Source: CAVXNB01 sp963763085 (lineage in GTDB: Bacteria; Actinomycetota; Acidimicrobiia; Acidimicrobiales; Bog-793). From it: DNA of 64,000 nucleotides. The stretch spans positions 558,001 to 622,000 of the forward strand of contig CAVXNB010000004.1 in the NCBI GenBank assembly GCA_963763085.1, read 5' to 3'. The notes beneath the pieces are model-generated. The model was given only the letters and a program-made list of their open reading frames with translations. It was not told the DNA's origin and made no database searches. This document shows, piece by piece, positions 60,257-64,000 of the stretch; within the stretch, counting starts at the first letter, position 1, and each line of letters opens with the position of its first letter. The position numbers and the translations under genes are program-made.

Positions 60257-62000
60257 ATGGCCTCGAGCTCGCGTCAGCGGTTGGACGATCCGCGCTGGTA
60301 TCGAGCGCGCAGTCTTCTACGAGCTGTTGCCCCGCGGGTTCTACGACTCGAACGCGGACGGGATCGGCGACTTCGAGGGCCTCCGCGAGAAGCTCGAGTA
60401 TCTCGAATGGCTCGGCGTCGACTGCCTTTGGCTCCTGCCCTTCTACCCGTCGCCGCTGCGTGACGGCGGCTACGACGTCAGCGACTTCATGACGGTCGCG
60501 CCCGAGCTCGGCAGCATCGACGACCTCGCGGCGGTGGTCGAGGACGCGCACCGGAGAGGCATCCGGATCATCTCGGACCTCGTGATGAACCACACGAGCG
60601 ACCAGCACCCCTGGTTCGTCGAGTCCCGGTCGTCGCGCGACAACCCCAAGCGCGACTGGTACATGTGGGCCGACGACGACCACGGGTTCTCCGACGTCCG
60701 GGTGATCTTCCTCGACGTGGAGCCGTCCAACTGGACCTTCGACCAGAGGCGCCAGCAGTACTACTGGCATCGTTTCTTCCACCACCAGCCGGACCTGAAC
60801 TACGACAATCCCGAGGTCGTCGATGCGATGCTCGGGGTGGTCCGTTTCTGGCTCGATCTCGGCATCGACGGGTTCCGGCTCGACGCCGTCCCGTACCTCT
60901 ACAAGGCCGAGGGGACCGCCTGCGAGAACCTCCCCGGGACCCACCAGCTTCTCCGCCGGATCCGGGCGGAGATCGACACCGCCTACCCGGGCCGGATCAT
61001 GCTCGCCGAGGTCAACCAGTGGCCCGACAAGGTCGTCGAGTACTTCGGCGACGGCGACGAGTGCCACATGTGCTTCAACTTCCCGCTCATGCCGCGCATG
61101 TTCATGGCGATCCGCCGCGAGCAGCGGTTCCCGATCACCGAGATCCTCGCCCAGACGCCGGCGATCCCCGACGGCTGCCAGTGGGGGATCTTCCTGCGCA
61201 ACCACGACGAGCTCACCCTCGAGATGGTGACCGACGAGGAGCGCGACTACATGTACGGCGAGTATGCCCGCGATCCCAGGATGCGCAAGAACCTCGGGAT
61301 CCGCCGGCGGCTGGCCCCGCTCGTCGACAACGATCGCCGCGTGGCCGAGCTCCTCCACGGGCTGCTCCTCTCGCTGCCCGGGAGTCCCGTGCTCTACTAC
61401 GGCGACGAGCTGCTCATGGGCGACAACATCTACCTGGGCGACCGCGACGGCGTGCGGACGCCGATGCAGTGGACTCCCGACAGGAACGGCGGTTTCTCGC
61501 GGGCCGACTTCGCACAGCTCTACCTTCCCCCGCTGATGGACCCCGTCCATGGCTATGCCGCCGTCAACGTCGAGGCGGAGCGCCGGGATCCGTCCTCGTT
61601 TCTCCACTGGTTGCGGCGCATGCTGGCGGTGCGCCACCAGTACGCGCAATTCGCCACCGGTTTGCTCGAGGTCCTCCCCGCCGACAACCCCTCCGTGCTC
61701 GCCTATGTCCGCCAGGCGCGGACCGTCGCCGGCGACCTCGCCGGCGACTGGGCCGGTGGCGAGGTCGTCGGGGAGACGGACGGCGGGTCACCCGCTGGGA
61801 TGGCTGCCGCCACGTCTGTGCTGTGCGTCTCGAACCTGAGCCGCTTCGCCCAGCCGGCCGAGCTCAGCCTCGGCCGATGGGAGGGGTGCACGCCGATCGA
61901 GCTGTTGGGACGCGTGCCGTTCCCGCGGGTGACCTCCGCGCCGTACTCGGTGACGCTTGCGCCGTACGGGATCTACTGGCTCGAGCTGGTGGAGCGCTGA
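60257..62000 (+). CDS. treS: Trehalose synthase (maltose alpha-D-glucosyltransferase), frameshift near the N-terminus
   Basis: About 580 residues if the frame is corrected. GH13 elements: PRGFYDSNADGIGDFEGL, DLVMNHTSDQHPWF, DGFRLDAVPYL (nucleophile Asp), MLAEVNQWPD (acid Glu) and RNHDEL. It interconverts trehalose and maltose. The main frame has no start codon. The ATG at 60257 opens MASSSRQRLDDPRWYRA in another frame, and the homologous continuation AVFYELLPRG begins at 60309 in the main frame. One extra base between 60299 and 60311 (CGAGCGCGCAG) explains this. Mak follows directly. Confidence 0.85.
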
Positions 62001-62001
62001 G

Positions 62002-63198
62002 GTGCCTCCCGATCCGGTAGCGCTCGAAGGGTTGGTCGTCCCTTACCTCGAGCGCCAGCCGTGGTTCGTCGCCGACATGTCCCGCGTCGACCGCAGCGTC
62101 CGGGCCACGTCCCGACTGGCGGACTTCGAGTTCATTCACGAGGGCCGCCCGGGCCTGGCGAGCGTCGTGGTCACGGTCGGGGATCACCCGTTTCACGTGC
62201 TCGTCGGATGGCGCGAGCCGGCGCTGGCGCCGGCGGTCCTCGGCAGCCGGCAGGGCGCCGTCCTCGGCATCTGCGACGACGGCTCCGGGGAGGTGCTCTG
62301 CTACGACGCGTTCGCCGACGAGGAGCTCTCGGCCGGGCTTCTGGCGGTGGCGAGCGCCGGGCGGGAGAGCGCCCGGCGGGTGCGTCTGGTGCAGTCGCTC
62401 GTGAGCCACGCCTCTCTCGTGTTCGACGAGCGCTTGTTCATGAAGTCCTACCGCGTGCTGGAGCCGGCGCCGCGGCCCGAGATCGAGCTGCTGCTGAGGC
62501 TCGACGGCGTCGGTTTCAAGCACCTCTTAGGCCCTGTTGCACGCTGGGAGCGGGCAGGGTGGGACCTCGCCCTCGTCCGCGAGTACGTCCCCGGAGCAGT
62601 CGAAGGCCGCTCGTTGGCCCTGACGTCGCTGCGCGACCTCCTCGGGCGCGCCGAGGACGGGGACCGCTCGCCATCCGACGAGGTGGGCGCGGCAGGCGGT
62701 GACCTCGGGTCCGAGATGCGGCGCTTGGGAGAGATCACCGGGCGGCTCCATCTGGCTCTCGCCGAGGCCTTCGGTGTCCGGCCGCTCGGTGCGGGGCCGG
62801 TGACTTCCGGTCTCGCAATCAGGGTTCACGGCGACTACCACCTCCGCCGGGTGCTGCGGACAGATGCCGGTTGGATCGTGGCTGGTTTCGGGGACGATCC
62901 GCTCATCGGGAGGTCCGGCGGAAGCGGGGAGAGCGAGGCGCTCTTCGCGTCGCCGCTCGAGGACCTTGCCGATCTGTCGTATTCGTTTCGTCAGGTCGCC
63001 GCGGAGGCCGTGGCAGCCCGGCCGCCGTCGGCATGGGCCTCGGCCGATCGCTTGGCCGTGTCCTGGGAGCGGCGCAACCGGGAGGCGCTCGTCGGCGGCT
63101 ACCTCGCCGTCGAGGGCATCGGCCGGCTCGTAGAGCTGGACCGCGATGGCGTCGCGAGATCACTCGACGCACTTGTCGCCGAGCGTGGGGCCGGGTAG
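62002..63198 (+). CDS. mak: Maltokinase (Mak/Pep2)-like protein with altered active site
   Basis: 398 residues from a GTG 1 base after treS. The maltokinase fold is recognisable: VFDERLFMKSYRVLEPAPRPEIEL (split), a kinase-like C-lobe HGDYHLRRVL with Asp278, and SPLEDLADLSYSFRQ. The segment that normally reads IDFEGEP, whose Asp binds Mg-ATP, is VAGFGDDP (Gly295 in place of Asp), and Gln after HGDxH is Arg. Family members phosphorylate maltose from TreS to make maltose 1-phosphate for GlgE. This copy may be inactive or changed in function. Confidence 0.8.
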   Translation: MPPDPVALEGLVVPYLERQPWFVADMSRVDRSVRATSRLADFEFIHEGRPGLASVVVTVGDHPFHVLVGWREPALAPAVLGSRQGAVLGICDDGSGEVLCYDAFADEELSAGLLAVASAGRESARRVRLVQSLVSHASLVFDERLFMKSYRVLEPAPRPEIELLLRLDGVGFKHLLGPVARWERAGWDLALVREYVPGAVEGRSLALTSLRDLLGRAEDGDRSPSDEVGAAGGDLGSEMRRLGEITGRLHLALAEAFGVRPLGAGPVTSGLAIRVHGDYHLRRVLRTDAGWIVAGFGDDPLIGRSGGSGESEALFASPLEDLADLSYSFRQVAAEAVAARPPSAWASADRLAVSWERRNREALVGGYLAVEGIGRLVELDRDGVARSLDALVAERGAG

Positions 63199-63220
63199 CC
63201 GTCCGACTCCGCCGCCCGCC

Positions 63221-63240
63221 GGGCCGCCGACCGGCGGCCC
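63221..63240. terminator. Bidirectional hairpin between mak and galT
   Basis: GGGCCGCCG-AC-CGGCGGCCC, a perfect 9-bp stem with a 2-base loop in the gap between convergent genes. It could end transcription from both sides, though there is no T-run. Confidence 0.55.
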
Positions 63241-63284
63241 GCACTCCCCGCCCGCCGGACCGCACTCCGCCGGACCGCAGACCG

Positions 63285-64000
63285 TCAGCAGGCTGCCGTC
63301 ATGCTCCCGTCGGCCGATTCGGGCTCGACTCGTTGCAGCGCCTCGCGGAGGTCCTCGGCCGCTTTCTCGGGGCCGACGACATTGATCATGACCCCGGTCC
63401 CGAGCTCGAAGCCCGCCCGAGTCGTCAGGCTCGGAAGGATGTGGACGTGCCAGTGGTACATGCCGGTCGCGCGGTAGGGCGCGGAGTGGAACACGACGTT
63501 GTAGGCGACGTCTCCGAGGCTCTCGCCGATCGCCCGCAGGGCGCTGCGGACGGCCCTGCCCACGCCCAGGATGCCGGCGGTGGAGGCCCGGTGCAGGTGT
63601 GCACCGTGATCGCGGGGGACGACGAGGACTTCGTAGGGAGTGCCGCTCCAGAATGGGCAGAAGGTCACTGCGTGATCGGTCGCCTGCAGTACCCGGTAGC
63701 CCAGCCTCTCCTCGGAAGCCGCCGCCGTGCAGATGAGACATCCGCCGGCGAACCGTGCAAAACCGGCCTGCTCCTCGGCAAGCTCCCTCGGCACGAACGG
63801 GATGCCGAGCAATTGTCCGTGCGGGTGAGCGATGGAGGCGCCGGCCTGGCGGCCGTGATTCACGATCACCTGGCTGTAGCGGAGCCCGGGCGTGTTCTGG
63901 TGTTCCTCGACGCGGTCACGGATCGCGAGCATGACGAGGTCGGTCTGCTCGTCCGGGAGCGAGGCCATCGTGCTGTCGTGGTCGGGGGAGATGATCAGGA
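63285..64000 (-). CDS. galT: Galactose-1-phosphate uridylyltransferase (5' partial)
   Basis: The frame is open to the end of the window, so the N-terminus lies beyond it; the window shows the C-terminal ~235 residues. The GalT signature is present: IISPDHDSTMASLPDEQTD, then ASIAHPHGQLLGIPFVP with the nucleophilic His, a zinc-type CLIC, and MYHWHVHILPSL in the second HIT-like domain. It exchanges UMP between UDP-glucose and galactose 1-phosphate (Leloir pathway). It is convergent with the maltokinase gene. Confidence 0.88.
   Translation of the reverse strand, partial: LIISPDHDSTMASLPDEQTDLVMLAIRDRVEEHQNTPGLRYSQVIVNHGRQAGASIAHPHGQLLGIPFVPRELAEEQAGFARFAGGCLICTAAASEERLGYRVLQATDHAVTFCPFWSGTPYEVLVVPRDHGAHLHRASTAGILGVGRAVRSALRAIGESLGDVAYNVVFHSAPYRATGMYHWHVHILPSLTTRAGFELGTGVMINVVGPEKAAEDLREALQRVEPESADGSMTAAC

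Overview
The window is high-GC, gene-dense bacterial chromosome with many GTG starts and many GTGA or ATGA stop/start overlaps. The gene content points to an actinobacterium: CarD, an actinobacterial-type HemQ, an F420-type LLM oxidoreductase, glucosyl-3-phosphoglycerate synthase, a CysO-like sulfur carrier, a Rho with a long disordered insertion, a MurA with Asp in place of the active-site Cys, and the order argS-lysA-hom-thrC-rho-rpmE-prfA-prmC-tsaC ahead of the atp operon. A deep-branching class such as Acidimicrobiia is plausible, but that is inference. There is no prophage, CRISPR array, insertion sequence with a transposase, or rRNA.

Layout. 1-3.0 kb: end of carD, ispD, ispF and an RlmB methyltransferase with a long Gly/Arg-rich N-terminus. 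3.1-4.8 kb: ABC exporter pair. 4.9-9.5 kb: citrate synthase, methyltransferase, DMT permease, GNAT, NUDIX and a four-cysteine small protein. 9.5-12.9 kb (minus): acyl-CoA synthetase, hemQ, larE, NIL protein. 13.0-16.2 kb: groEL with a CIRCE operator, and an MFS transporter. 16.4-18.0 kb (minus): a threonine-synthase-like PLP enzyme coupled to a CysO-like carrier. 18.3-21.6 kb: gpgS-otsA and, opposite, a small DUF3263 gene and otsB. 21.7-26.4 kb: ccdA, acnA, marR/yceI. 26.5-32.9 kb: a GGDEF protein, two PHB-depolymerase-type esterases (one frameshifted), an ammonia-lyase homologue without the MIO triad, and a permease with CsoR. 33.0-45.4 kb: tRNA-Arg, argS, lysA, hom, thrC, rho, rpmE, prfA, prmC, tsaC, glyA. 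45.5-53.8 kb: the complete F1Fo ATP synthase operon. 53.8-64 kb: LLM oxidoreductase, SixA phosphatase, a 2H/GNAT fusion, lipoprotein, meaB, murA, glpX, treS, maltokinase-like, and the end of galT.

Genes that work together: ispD/ispF (isoprenoids); gltA/acnA (TCA cycle); lysA/hom/thrC (aspartate family, with no thrB here); otsA/otsB and treS/mak (trehalose made from UDP-glucose and interconverted with maltose); prfA/prmC (release factor and its methylase); twelve contiguous atp genes.

The main unusual signals are: (i) a family of about 90-bp dispersed palindromic elements in three intergenic gaps (16.25, 40.94 and 55.18 kb) with conserved ends and a modular core; (ii) a PLP enzyme translationally coupled to a protein thiocarboxylate carrier, distinct from the true ThrC at 37.4 kb; (iii) an aromatic ammonia-lyase homologue without Ala-Ser-Gly; (iv) an otsB whose catalytic motif is encoded only if translation starts at a CTG overlapping the upstream stop; (v) an unfused b' plus duplicated-domain delta ATP synthase stator; (vi) a frameshifted treS next to a maltokinase that lacks its metal-binding Asp. 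Several apparent one- or two-base indels (treS, the exported esterase, perhaps rlmB) could be real decay or assembly errors.
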